Counted from the first letter of the stretch, positions 9,143 to 18,643 are shown. The stretch: DNA of 45,181 bases from Intestinibacter sp964449895 (GCA_964449895.1 CAYVBY010000018.1:1-45181), one strand, 5' to 3'. Notes: generated by a model from the letters alone, not told the origin. Numbers and translations are program-made.

Positions 9143-10060
9143 ATGAGCATGATAGAAAATAGAAGCGAAATATTATTTTTATATGATATAGTAGATAACA
9201 ATCCAAATGGAGATCCATTAGATTCTAATAAGCCTAGAATAGATGAAGAAACAGGAATTAATATAGTGACTGATGTAAGATTAAAAAGAACAGTAAGGGA
9301 TTATTTAAAAGATTATAAAAATCAAGAAATTTTTGTGAAAGATACAGTTGATGCTAAGGGAAAAGTTAAAGATGGAAAATCAAGAGCAGCAGATTTTGGT
9401 AAAAAGAAAGAAGAGATAAGTGAAAATGTGTTAGATAAGTGTATAGATGTTAGGTTATTTGGTGGGACTATACCGCTTAATAATGATTCAATAACTTTTA
9501 CTGGTCCAGTTCAATTTAATATGGGACGTTCATTACATAGAGTCGAATTAAAAAGAATAAAAGGAACAGGAGCTTTTGCTTCTGGAGAAAATAAATCAAA
9601 TAAAACTTTTAGAGAAGAATATATACTTCCATATAGTTTAATTGGATTTTATGGAATAATAAATGAACATGCTGCAGAAAATACAAAATTATCTAATAAA
9701 GATATAGATTTATTAATAGATGGTATGTGGAATGGAACTAAAAATCTTATTTCAAGAAGCAAAGTAGGTCAATTGCCTAGACTATTTATAAAAATAAATT
9801 ATAAAGAAGATAATTATCATATAGGAGGGCTTTTAAATAAGTTAGTTTTAAATAAATTAGTAGAGGATGAAGCTTTAAGATCTCCTAAAGATTATGCGAT
9901 AGAAATATCTGAATTGGTTAATCTATTAGATAAAAATAGCAATAAAATACATAATATAGAATATATAAAAGATAGTGATATAAAAATAGCTTTAAATGGC
10001 AAAATCATTGAACTAAAAGATGCTATAAAAACAATAGAATTAAAAGAAATACAATTATAA
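9143..10060 (+). CDS. cas7: Type I-B Cascade backbone protein Cas7 (Csh2/DevR family)
   Basis: 305 residues. The N-terminus (LFLYDIVDNNPNGDP) and the following DVRLKRTVRDYL stretch are hallmarks of Cas7/Csh2. A central GPVQFNMGRSLHRVE segment also fits the family. Several Cas7 copies coat the crRNA spacer within Cascade. AAAGGGAG lies upstream of two candidate ATG codons (9143 and 9149); either is acceptable. The gene is separated from cas8b by 118 bp containing a 12-bp hairpin and is followed 15 bp later by cas5. Confidence 0.95.
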   Translation: MSMIENRSEILFLYDIVDNNPNGDPLDSNKPRIDEETGINIVTDVRLKRTVRDYLKDYKNQEIFVKDTVDAKGKVKDGKSRAADFGKKKEEISENVLDKCIDVRLFGGTIPLNNDSITFTGPVQFNMGRSLHRVELKRIKGTGAFASGENKSNKTFREEYILPYSLIGFYGIINEHAAENTKLSNKDIDLLIDGMWNGTKNLISRSKVGQLPRLFIKINYKEDNYHIGGLLNKLVLNKLVEDEALRSPKDYAIEISELVNLLDKNSNKIHNIEYIKDSDIKIALNGKIIELKDAIKTIELKEIQL

Positions 10061-10075
10061 TTAGGAGTGATATAG

Positions 10076-10792
10076 ATGAAATGTTTAGTTTTTGATATTT
10101 ATGGAGATTATGGACATTTTAGAAAATTTTATACAACTTCTTCTCCATTAACATTTTCTATACCACCAAGAACCTCTATTAGTGGGATTATAGCAGCAAT
10201 TATTGGATTAGATAAAAATGAGTATTTACAATATTTTTTTAAAGAATCTGCTAAAATAGCTATAAAAATTAACACTCCAATAAATAAGGGAAGAATATCT
10301 TATACATTAATAGATACTAAAAAATGTAGGAGTAATAGTGGAGTTACATATTTAAATGAAATAAATGGTAGAACTCAAGTGACTTTTGAAATACTTAAAA
10401 ATCCATGTTATAGAATATATTTTTGCCATGAAGATGAATATATATATTCTAAAGTAAAATCTTATTTAGAAAAAGAAAAAAACTATTATACTATATCAAT
10501 GGGATTGAGTGAGTTTATAGCTGATTATACATATATAGGGGAAATAGATATAGAATATATATCTAATAAAAAATTTGTATTAATAGATACTGTTATAAAT
10601 TTTGATGAAAATATTGAAATAGAATTTGAAAATGGAAAAGAATATTTTAAAGACACTATTCAAAATGAAATGAACGAAGATAGAATCGTTACAGAATATA
10701 CAAAGATATTATTTGAAAGACAAGGCTTACCGATAAAGTGTAAAATAGATTACTATCAGGGAAGTGGGGGAGAAAAAATTGTATTCTTATAA
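10076..10792 (+). CDS. cas5: Type I-B Cascade subunit Cas5 (Cas5b/Cas5h)
   Basis: 238 residues. The start MKCLVFDIYGDYGHFRKFYT and the FSIPPRTSISGIIAAIIG segment (about 27-45) are characteristic of the Cas5 RAMP fold, with its conserved glycine-rich second strand. Cas5 caps the 5' handle of crRNA and contacts Cas8. The 3' end overlaps the cas3 start, consistent with translational coupling. It is preceded by TTAGGAGTGATATAG. Confidence 0.93.
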   Translation: MKCLVFDIYGDYGHFRKFYTTSSPLTFSIPPRTSISGIIAAIIGLDKNEYLQYFFKESAKIAIKINTPINKGRISYTLIDTKKCRSNSGVTYLNEINGRTQVTFEILKNPCYRIYFCHEDEYIYSKVKSYLEKEKNYYTISMGLSEFIADYTYIGEIDIEYISNKKFVLIDTVINFDENIEIEFENGKEYFKDTIQNEMNEDRIVTEYTKILFERQGLPIKCKIDYYQGSGGEKIVFL

Positions 10793-13070
10793 GTTGGAAT
10801 CACATCCAGAAGTTAAATTAATAGATCATTTGAGGTTTGTTGGAGATGAAGCAGCTAATTTAATTAAAAATAAGGATATAAAATTTAAATATACTAAAGA
10901 AGAATTAAGTTTTGTAGCTAAGGTTATGGGGTATTGCCATGACCTTGGCAAAGCTACTAAATATTTTCAAGATTACATTAAATTAGATGACAAAGAAATA
11001 GAATTTGAAAAGGATTTAAAATCTCATGCATTTTTATCTGCTATAATTTGTTACTATAACCTTAAAAATTATAATAAGGAACTTGCAATATTTACTTATT
11101 TGGCAATTAAAAGACATCATGGTAATTTGAAAAATTTTGATGATTCAGAAGAGATAGATAAAATAGAACTCTTTAAAGTAGATGTAATTAAAAAACAGTA
11201 TAAATCATTAGATAAAGAAATTTATTATATTTGTGACAATTTTAATATAAAATTACCAGACATAGATGAAATTGAGGATATGATAGATGAATTACAGGAT
11301 GTTTTTGAAAATTATAATGATGAATTATATGATAATGTTGAATTTGAAAAGTATATTTTAATTAAGTACTTATTTTCTATACTTATATATTGTGATAAGG
11401 AACATGCTATATTTAGAAATAAAAATAAATTAGAATATAATTTACCTTCAGATTTAATAGATCAATATAAGCTTAATAGATTCGGTGAACCAAAAGATGA
11501 TAATATAAGAGAAATTGTTTATAAAGATGTACTAGATAGCATTAAAGTTTCAAATAATAGAATAATGTCTATAACACTACCAACTGGAACAGGTAAAACT
11601 TATACTTGTATGTCAGCAGCATTAAAGCTTAAAAACAAGTTAAATAAAGATATGAAAATAATATATTGTCTTCCATTTACATCTGTAATAGACCAAAATT
11701 TTGAAGATTATAAAAATGCTATAAGTTATGTTAAAAATACAAAAGAGGTTTCTTCAGCAGATATTTTAAAACATCATTACTTATCTCCTATAGACTATAA
11801 TAAAGAAGAATTCTATTTTGATGGGCAAGAAGGTAGATTTCTAATTCAAAATTGGCAATCTCAAATAGTAGTAACTACATTTATACAGCTATTCAATACA
11901 TTATTTTCTAATAAAAATAGTGATTTAATAAAGTTTAATAATCTTTCAGATTCTATAATACTTTTAGATGAAGTACAATCAATTCCTTATAAATATTGGA
12001 AAATTATAAATAAATATTTAAAGGAAATTGCAAATAAAATGAATATATATTTTATGTTGATAACAGCAACTCAGCCTCTTATTTTTAAAGAAGAAGAAAT
12101 TTTAGAGTTAGCAATTAAATCTGATTTTTATTTTAATCAATGTAAAAGAACTAAATTAATTATAGATGGAGAATTTGATAAAGAGTCATTCTTTGAATAT
12201 GTTAGAGATATAATATATGAAAATCCAAATAAAAATATACTTATTATATTAAATACTATTAAGCTATCTCAAGAACTATTTAATGAAATAGTTGATACTG
12301 ATGATAGAAAGTATTTATATCTATCAACTAGTATAGTACCCAAAGAAAGAAGAAAAAGAATTTCTCAGATTAAAAATTCAGATGAAAAGTGTGTAGTTGT
12401 AAGTACTCAAATGGTAGAAGCTGGTGTAGATATAGATATGGACATAGTAATTAGAGATATTGCACCGCTTGATTCTATTAACCAAAGTGCAGGGAGAGCT
12501 AATAGAGAAAATAGAGGGGAATATTTAGGAGAGGTAAGAATTGTTAAAATAAAAAATAATAATAAATTAATAGCAAAAAGTGTATATAAAGATGAGATTT
12601 TACTTCAGGCTACAGAAGAAGCTTTAAAAGAAAAAAAAGAAATTTTGGAAGAAAATTATAAGGAGATAGCAAAAAAATACTTTTTAGAGATAGATAAAAA
12701 TAAAGGTGATAAGGAATTTAAAACTCTTCAAAGTTGTATATATAGTTTGAATTTTGAAACTGTAGATCAGAAGTTTAAATTAATAGAAGATTTAGATAAG
12801 GTTCAAGTATTTATAGAACTAGATGATGAAGCAGAAAAAGTTTGGAATAAGTATAAAAACTATCTAAAAATAGAAGATAAATTTGAAAAAAAAGATAAGA
12901 TAGATTCTATAAAAGTAGATTTTTATAGTTATGTTATTTCTGTATTTAAAAATAATTTTAAAGAAAATATAGAATATGGAATAGGATATGTATCTAAATA
13001 TCAATTAGAAAATACATATGACAAAAATTTTGGATATAAAGCTAAAGAGGATGATACTATAATTTTTTAA
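10779..13070 (+). CDS. cas3: CRISPR-associated helicase-nuclease Cas3 (HD domain fused to SF2 helicase)
   Basis: 763 residues from the TTG that sits eight bases after GGGGGAG; a GTG 15 bases upstream is in frame but lacks a ribosome site. The N-terminal HD nuclease has YCHDLGKA (H54-D55) and RHHGN. The helicase shows Walker A LPTGTGKT (about 267-274), the DEVQ variant of the DEAD box, the ITATQP motif and the motif VI element QSAGRANRE. It unwinds and degrades DNA bound by Cascade. The start lies inside the last 14 bases of cas5. All catalytic elements look intact. Confidence 0.96.
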   Translation: MYSYKLESHPEVKLIDHLRFVGDEAANLIKNKDIKFKYTKEELSFVAKVMGYCHDLGKATKYFQDYIKLDDKEIEFEKDLKSHAFLSAIICYYNLKNYNKELAIFTYLAIKRHHGNLKNFDDSEEIDKIELFKVDVIKKQYKSLDKEIYYICDNFNIKLPDIDEIEDMIDELQDVFENYNDELYDNVEFEKYILIKYLFSILIYCDKEHAIFRNKNKLEYNLPSDLIDQYKLNRFGEPKDDNIREIVYKDVLDSIKVSNNRIMSITLPTGTGKTYTCMSAALKLKNKLNKDMKIIYCLPFTSVIDQNFEDYKNAISYVKNTKEVSSADILKHHYLSPIDYNKEEFYFDGQEGRFLIQNWQSQIVVTTFIQLFNTLFSNKNSDLIKFNNLSDSIILLDEVQSIPYKYWKIINKYLKEIANKMNIYFMLITATQPLIFKEEEILELAIKSDFYFNQCKRTKLIIDGEFDKESFFEYVRDIIYENPNKNILIILNTIKLSQELFNEIVDTDDRKYLYLSTSIVPKERRKRISQIKNSDEKCVVVSTQMVEAGVDIDMDIVIRDIAPLDSINQSAGRANRENRGEYLGEVRIVKIKNNNKLIAKSVYKDEILLQATEEALKEKKEILEENYKEIAKKYFLEIDKNKGDKEFKTLQSCIYSLNFETVDQKFKLIEDLDKVQVFIELDDEAEKVWNKYKNYLKIEDKFEKKDKIDSIKVDFYSYVISVFKNNFKENIEYGIGYVSKYQLENTYDKNFGYKAKEDDTIIF

Positions 13071-13084
13071 TTAAGGAGGTAAGT

Positions 13085-13750
13085 ATGGAAATAAATTTAT
13101 GTAAGTTAGAATTAGAAAATATAAAGTTAAATGCTAGAGATAGCGAAAAAATAAGAGGATATATAGCTAATAAATATGAAAATTTAGACATACTTCACAA
13201 TCATAAAGAAGATAAATTTATTTATAGATATCCCAAAGTTCAGTATAAAGTAATAAGAAATAAGCCAATTATAATAGGTATAGAAGAAGGAGCTAAAGTA
13301 ATTAGTAATATTGGAATAAATGAAGATACATTTCATATAGGGGATAAAATTATAAATAGTTATGCAAATAAGATATCTATGTGTAAGGAAAAATTTGGGT
13401 GTACTGATGATTATATAAAATATAAATTTGTAACTCCTTGGATAGCTTTAAATCAAAAAAATATTTTAAAATACAGAAATAAGAATTGTATTGAACAAGA
13501 AGAAATGTTAAAAAAAATTCTTATAGGAAATATATTATCTATATCTAAAAGTTTGGGATATACAGTTGATAAAGAACTTAAGTGTTGGATTGATTTAAAT
13601 CAAAAAAAGGCTAATTTGAAGGGAGTTTCTCATGTAGCATTTGATGGAATATTTAAAATAAATTTTTTTATACCTAATTATTTAGGCATTGGTAAAAGTG
13701 TATCTAAAGGATTTGGAACAGTAAAAAAATATAAAAATATGACACAATAA
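13085..13750 (+). CDS. cas6: Cas6-like crRNA-processing endoribonuclease (non-canonical family)
   Basis: 221 residues. The C-terminus GIGKSVSKGFGTVKKY contains the glycine-rich loop typical of Cas6/RAMP proteins. The segment RGYIANKY ... LHNHKEDKFIYRYPKVQYKV (about 24-60) is shared with a divergent Cas6 group, and its HNH residues are candidate catalytic histidines. It is placed after cas3 rather than before cas8b, the usual position in I-B loci. No other Cas6 candidate exists in the cluster, which supports the call. It would cleave the repeat to leave an eight-base ATTGAAAC-type 5' tag. Ribosome site AAGGAGG; the gap to cas3 is 14 bp. Confidence 0.75.
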   Translation: MEINLCKLELENIKLNARDSEKIRGYIANKYENLDILHNHKEDKFIYRYPKVQYKVIRNKPIIIGIEEGAKVISNIGINEDTFHIGDKIINSYANKISMCKEKFGCTDDYIKYKFVTPWIALNQKNILKYRNKNCIEQEEMLKKILIGNILSISKSLGYTVDKELKCWIDLNQKKANLKGVSHVAFDGIFKINFFIPNYLGIGKSVSKGFGTVKKYKNMTQ

Positions 13751-13811
13751 ATTGCATTAAAAAAGAGAGTTAATAAAAAAAGAATTTATAAAAATAAAGG
13801 ATGGGGTTAAA

Positions 13812-14801
13812 GTGAAACTTATAATTAACTCAGAAGGTGTGTATTTGACTAAAGTAGGAGAATGTTTTTGTTTAAAAAAAGAAGGAAATAAACAAGAGAT
13901 TGCAGCAAAAAAGGTTGAACAAATATTAATAACTACAGCAACTGCATTATCAACAGATGCTATAGAATTAGCTGTAGAAAATAATATAGATATAGTTTTT
14001 CTTAAAAATTATGGAAAACCGTTTGCTAGAGTATGGCATTCTAAAATGGGAAGCATAAGTACTATTAGAAAAAAACAATTAAGTCTTCAAGATAATGAAA
14101 TGGGAACTGTTTTAATAAAGGAATTTTTAACTCAAAAGATAAAAAATCAAATAGATCATCTTAATCAGCTTGGAATGAATCGAAGAGATCAAAGAAGGAA
14201 ATTAATAATAAGAGAAGCAGTTGAAAAGCTTAGAGATCAATTATATAAAATTGAAAAAATTGATAAAGGTGTAAGCATAAATAGTATAAGAAATTCACTT
14301 CAGGGGTATGAAGGTACAGCAAGTAGAATTTACTTTCAAGTATTATCAGAATTAATTCCAGAAGAGTATAAGTTTAACGGAAGAAGTAAAAATCCAGCAA
14401 AAGATGAATTTAATTGCATGTTAAATTACGGATATGGAATTATGTATTCAAATGTTGAAAAAGCATGTATAATAGCAGGGTTAGACCCTTATATAGGTGT
14501 TATGCATGTAGATAATTATAATAGACAAGCATTTGTATTTGACATAATTGAGATGTATAGAATATATATCGATAAAACTGTTTTTAAATTATTCTCTACT
14601 AAAAAGGTTAAAAAAGAACACTTTGATGATTTAAAAGGGGGGTATTATTTAAATAAGGAAGGAAAAGAATTATTAATATCTCAGTATAACAAAGATATGG
14701 AACAAAAGATAAAATATAAAGGTAAAAATATAGAGCTACAAAATATAATTCAATATGATTGTCATAATATTGCAAATAGAATTTTAAAAGGCGGTGAGTA
14801 A
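13812..14801 (+). CDS. cas1: CRISPR integrase Cas1
   Basis: 329 residues with a GTG start after AGGATGGGG. The metal-binding triad is visible: E167 in GYEGTASR, H232 in GVMHVDNYN, and E247 (with D244) in FVFDIIEMYR. The N-terminal beta domain (LIINSEGVYLTKVGE) is typical of Cas1b. With Cas2 it inserts new spacers beside the leader. Its stop codon is one base before the cas2 start, indicating tight coupling. Confidence 0.97.
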   Translation: MKLIINSEGVYLTKVGECFCLKKEGNKQEIAAKKVEQILITTATALSTDAIELAVENNIDIVFLKNYGKPFARVWHSKMGSISTIRKKQLSLQDNEMGTVLIKEFLTQKIKNQIDHLNQLGMNRRDQRRKLIIREAVEKLRDQLYKIEKIDKGVSINSIRNSLQGYEGTASRIYFQVLSELIPEEYKFNGRSKNPAKDEFNCMLNYGYGIMYSNVEKACIIAGLDPYIGVMHVDNYNRQAFVFDIIEMYRIYIDKTVFKLFSTKKVKKEHFDDLKGGYYLNKEGKELLISQYNKDMEQKIKYKGKNIELQNIIQYDCHNIANRILKGGE

Positions 14802-14802
14802 A

Positions 14803-15093
14803 TTGTTGACATGGGTTATATATGATATCACTGATGATAAAATTAGAAGAAAAATAATTAAAGAATGTAAAAATACAGGCCTTTATAGGGTTCAAAAAAG
14901 TGTATTTTTAGGAGAAATAGAAGATAATGACTTTGATGAACTAAAAGTAAAAATAGAAGATATAGTTAATTTAGATGAAGATTCGGTTTATATATTTCCA
15001 ATGAGTAAAAAAGAATTAAATAAAGCTGGTTTGATAGGACAAGTATTTGATAAGGAGTTTGTTACAGATGAAATCATTTCAAAATTCTTTTAA
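14803..15093 (+). CDS. cas2: CRISPR adaptation protein Cas2
   Basis: 96 residues from a TTG start seven bases after AAAGGCGGTGA; a GTG nine bases earlier is in frame but lies inside the ribosome site and would overlap cas1. The N-terminal strand with the conserved Asp (WVIYDITDD) and the YRVQKSVFLGEI segment are classic Cas2. It forms the dimeric bridge in the Cas1-Cas2 integrase. Its end overlaps cas4 by 26 bases. Confidence 0.95.
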   Translation: MLTWVIYDITDDKIRRKIIKECKNTGLYRVQKSVFLGEIEDNDFDELKVKIEDIVNLDEDSVYIFPMSKKELNKAGLIGQVFDKEFVTDEIISKFF

Positions 15094-15679
15094 TGAATTT
15101 AATTATTATATAACACCTTCGGATATTATTGAATTTTTATATTGCAAAAGATTTATATATTATATGAAATGTTTAGGTATTCAACAACATGAAGAAAAAA
15201 GGTATAAGGTTCAAAAGGGAAGAGAAATACATTCACAAAAGGAAGTTAGAAATAAAGAATATTTAAGAAAAAAAATAGGTGTTATAGATAAACAAATAGA
15301 AGTAAATTTATTTTCTTATGAGTATTGTATAAGAGGAATTGTAGACGAAGTATTAACATTAAGTGATGGAACAATGGCACCGCTTGATTATAAATTTGCA
15401 GAATATGACGAAATAGTATATTCAACATATAAAATGCAGATTATGATGTATGCGCTTATGATATCTGAAATGTATAATGTAGAAGTAAATAAAGGTTATA
15501 TAGTTTATTGTAGAAGTAGAAATAAGTTAGTAGAAGTTGACATAATAAAAGATGATATATCTAAATTAAAAAAGGATATACAAGAATATAAAAAAATATT
15601 AAATGGTTATTATCCAAGTGCCACTAAAAATAAAAAAAGATGTATAGACTGTTGTTATAGAAATATATGTATAAAATAA
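15068..15679 (+). CDS. cas4: CRISPR adaptation exonuclease Cas4 (RecB-like, 4Fe-4S)
   Basis: 203 residues from the ATG ten bases after AAGGAG. One cluster cysteine is in FLYCKRFIYY, and three or four lie at the C-terminus (RCIDCCYRNIC). RecB nuclease motifs are GIVDEV, APLDYKF and QIMMYALM. Cas4 trims prespacers and enforces PAM choice and spacer orientation. It is the last gene before the leader, an uncommon order because cas4 more often precedes cas1 in I-B loci. It overlaps the cas2 3' end. Confidence 0.94.
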   Translation: MKSFQNSFNEFNYYITPSDIIEFLYCKRFIYYMKCLGIQQHEEKRYKVQKGREIHSQKEVRNKEYLRKKIGVIDKQIEVNLFSYEYCIRGIVDEVLTLSDGTMAPLDYKFAEYDEIVYSTYKMQIMMYALMISEMYNVEVNKGYIVYCRSRNKLVEVDIIKDDISKLKKDIQEYKKILNGYYPSATKNKKRCIDCCYRNICIK

Positions 15680-15908
15680 ATATGATATAATTATAATATA
15701 TGGTTGTATAATTATATCATATTGTTATTATAAATTTATTTGTGTAATAGGTGAATATAATATTAAAGTATTGAAAATACTACATTTGAGGTTGTTGTTA
15801 ATGTATTGAAAATAAGTAAAATGTGAGGTGATTTATGATTAAATTTAATTTTTTTATTTTTATAAAGAATGTAGAAGTATTGAAAATACTATATTTTAAA
15901 AAAAACCT
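15680..15908 (+). promoter_or_regulatory. CRISPR leader
   Basis: This 229-bp AT-rich non-coding stretch links cas4 to the first repeat. It begins with a perfect 15-bp inverted repeat (15681-15695 with 15707-15721) that could end cas mRNA. It then contains three copies of GTATTGAAAATA (15768, 15803 and 15877), two of them extended to GTATTGAAAATACTA. Such leader elements could bind the adaptation machinery or drive pre-crRNA transcription. No convincing coding sequence is present. Confidence 0.8.
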
Positions 15909-17575
15909 GTTATATAGATATATCCAATAAAATAAGGATTGAAACCTTTATTTTTTTAAAGAAAGGACTGATAATATGAAAAGTTATATAGATATATCCA
16001 ATAAAATAAGGATTGAAACAATAAAAATAATATTTCTACAAAACGTGGTGGAGATTGTTATATAGATATATCCAATAAAATAAGGATTGAAACATAAAGT
16101 TTATTTACCTTATTGGTTTAATATGAACGCGTTATATAGATATATCCAATAAAATAAGGATTGAAACATAAACCCTTTAGCTGGTATTGTCAAATGTGGA
16201 ATTTGTGTTATATAGATATATCCAATAAAATAAGGATTGAAACTGTGGTACAGACACCTGGAGTTGCACCAGGTTAAGGTTATATAGATATATCCAATAA
16301 AATAAGGATTGAAACTCATGTTGTACATCTTAGCTTCAGCTTGATAAGGTGTATTTGTTATATAGATATATCCAATAAAATAAGGATTGAAACTAGATAG
16401 CATCTATTTTCTTTTGCTTGTTAGTTTCTTGGTTATATAGATATATCCAATAAAATAAGGATTGAAACTCTATTGCATATTGTGCTTCGTCAGCAGTAAA
16501 CTGTTGTTATATAGATATATCCAATAAAATAAGGATTGAAACGTAAATCAATTATACGAATTCTTAGAAGTTACAGTGTGTTATATAGATATATCCAATA
16601 AAATAAGGATTGAAACTGCAAAAAAACAAAAAAGCTAGAGAATATTACTCTAGGTTATATAGATATATCCAATAAAATAAGGATTGAAACTCATCGTATT
16701 CAAATTTATATCCAAGTGGTGCTATAGGTTATATAGATATATCCAATAAAATAAGGATTGAAACACAACTTTGATTATTAACATTTACTTCGAGTTGTTG
16801 TTATATAGATATATCCAATAAAATAAGGATTGAAACTTTTCTTCTGCTAATTTACAAAGTGCATCTGCAAATGTTATATAGATATATCCAATAAAATAAG
16901 GATTGAAACTCTATTACAGAAGGTGATAAATCACAAAGTGGATATGAGTTATATAGATATATCCAATAAAATAAGGATTGAAACTTTGATTTGAAAATCC
17001 CTTGAATAACCATATCTTCAAGTTATATAGATATATCCAATAAAATAAGGATTGAAACATTATAATCATCTTTTATTCTCCTTTTACATAAGTTGTTATA
17101 TAGATATATCCAATAAAATAAGGATTGAAACTGCTAGCTCCATACGGAATAATACATGTAGCAAAATGGTTATATAGATATATCCAATAAAATAAGGATT
17201 GAAACAGAGATACCCCACTAACATTACCAGCAAACTTTTCATGTTATATAGATATATCCAATAAAATAAGGATTGAAACCTTGCATATTTCAAATCAAAA
17301 ATCATATTCTGAAATTGTTATATAGATATATCCAATAAAATAAGGATTGAAACTTATGTGTATTTGTTACATCACTATCTTTTGTATCATGTTATATAGA
17401 TATATCCAATAAAATAAGGATTGAAACCATTATTAGATAATACTAAATATGTAAGGATCGGTTTCGTTATATAGATATATCCAATAAAATAAGGATTGAA
17501 ACGTACCAACTATTACAGCTTTTGCACCAGTTTTAGCCGTTATATAGATATATCCAATAAAATAAGGATTGAAAC
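15909..17575 (+). CRISPR. CRISPR array, 23 repeats of 37 nt and 22 spacers, type I-B
   Basis: The repeat starts GTTATATAGATATATCC and ends AAGGATTGAAAC; all 23 copies look identical, including the leader-distal one. Spacers are 35-41 nt, most often 37. The ATTGAAAC end gives the usual eight-base 5' handle and sets the transcription direction to plus, away from cas4. Spacer 4 (16168-16206) encodes in frame a recombinase zinc-ribbon sequence INPLAGIVKCGIC. Spacer 15 (16985-17021) matches a relative of the adjoining prophage. Spacer 18 reads EKFAGNVSGVS on the minus strand, portal-like. Spacer 10 carries a terminator-like hairpin. Identical repeats and intact cas genes suggest a functional system. 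Confidence 0.98.
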
Positions 17576-17628
17576 AGGCATTCACTCATTAATGGGATAA
17601 CTCTATAAGCTGGTGCTAGAATATAAAT

Positions 17629-18315
17629 AGTACAAGTCAAAAGGAAAATTCCTTATTAGAAAAATCATGATACAATGTAAGTACCGCACTGAAGGAGGAT
17701 CTCATTATGGTAAACAATTCAAGCTGGATGCAGTCCACTACTATCATGATCATAGAGACTTAGGACTGAAGGGCTGTTCCTTAAATTTAGGAATCAGTCA
17801 GCAGACATTATCACGTTGATAGAAAGAACTACGCGATACAGGTGATATTGAAAATCGAGGTTTCGGTAACTACGATTCTGATGAAGCAAAAGAAATCGTA
17901 CGTTTAAAGCGCGAGTTACGTGATGCGCAGGATGCGCTTGATGTACTAAAAAGTCATCAACATTCTGGGAAAATGAGGGAAGCCATAAAAGGTAAAATCA
18001 AAGATTTTAATCCAGAATTACCAAATGCCGTTTGGTGTACTGATATCACATATATCTGGACAATAATGGGTTCGTGTATCTGACCAATATTATGGATTTA
18101 TATTCCCAAAAATCATTGCCTGGACACTTTCAACTATACTGGAAGTATCCTGCGTGATTGAAACAATAAATAAAGCTAAAGCAAGACGAAAAATCAAAGA
18201 GCCATTGATTCTGCATTCAGATCGTGGTAGCCAGTAGAACTGTATCGTAGAGTGCAACAGAGCGAATTGCTGATGGCAAGGTTAAAATGGGGAAAACATC
18301 ATTTTAACTTGTACT
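17629..18315 (+). mobile_element. Degenerate IS3-family insertion sequence
   Basis: This 687-bp remnant has imperfect terminal inverted repeats starting AGTACAAGT(C/T)AAAA and is flanked by AAAT on both sides (17625-17628 and 18316-18319), a possible 4-bp target duplication. Inside are decayed OrfA (GKQFKLDAVHYYHDH, then a stop at SRx) and OrfB fragments (NAVWCTDITYIW, LHSDRGSQ followed by a stop). Much of OrfB is missing. It is more GC-rich than its surroundings, consistent with import. It lies about 50 bp beyond the last CRISPR repeat. Confidence 0.8.
17700..18240 (+). pseudogene. IS3-family transposase remnants (orfA and orfB)
   Basis: The conceptual OrfA product carries an HTH start and the EAKEIVRLKRELRDAQDAL leucine-zipper region, interrupted by a TGA at 17818. 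The OrfB portion keeps the first catalytic Asp (TDITYIW) and the HSDRGSQ motif but is frame-broken and shortened to a few hundred bases. No functional transposase can be made. Confidence 0.75.
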
Positions 18316-18643
18316 AAATCTTGACATGAGACCACGTTTAGATTCTAAAGTATTATATTAGATGCTATATGAGAATTTGAAATTTTTTTGTAAATAACTT
18401 TCTATGATAATTTTTTAGAAGGCATAGGTGAGTTAAATTAGCCTATGCCTTATTTTTAATAGAATATGTATTTAATTGTAGAAAAAATAAAAGTTTTCTA
18501 CAAAAGTATTCTTTGCTTTAGATTAAAACTAATATCTCATCAAGGATTATTCTAATTTTCGATATATGACAAGTAAGATCATAGAAGAGGTACAGATATA
18601 CACTTTTTATTGTACTCTGCATAATATTTATTTTACAGGTTAT
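18316..18643. other. Intergenic region downstream of rex, two hairpins
   Basis: This AT-rich gap holds the terminator at 18419-18458 and a perfect 10-bp inverted repeat TTGTAGAAAA/TTTTCTACAA at about 18476-18503. The second could act as the rex terminator on the minus strand. No open frame of note. Confidence 0.55.
18419..18458 (+). terminator. Rho-independent terminator
   Basis: Arms AAGGCATAGG and CCTATGCCTT pair perfectly over 10 bp and are followed by TATTTTTAAT. It could end transcription leaving the CRISPR array and IS region. Confidence 0.75.

Noticed and set aside
16110..17305. Minus-strand reading frames across the CRISPR array with repeated FNPYFIGYIYIT units
   Set aside because: They are translations of the repeat itself; the units coincide exactly with the 37-nt repeats, and no ribosome site or family is seen.
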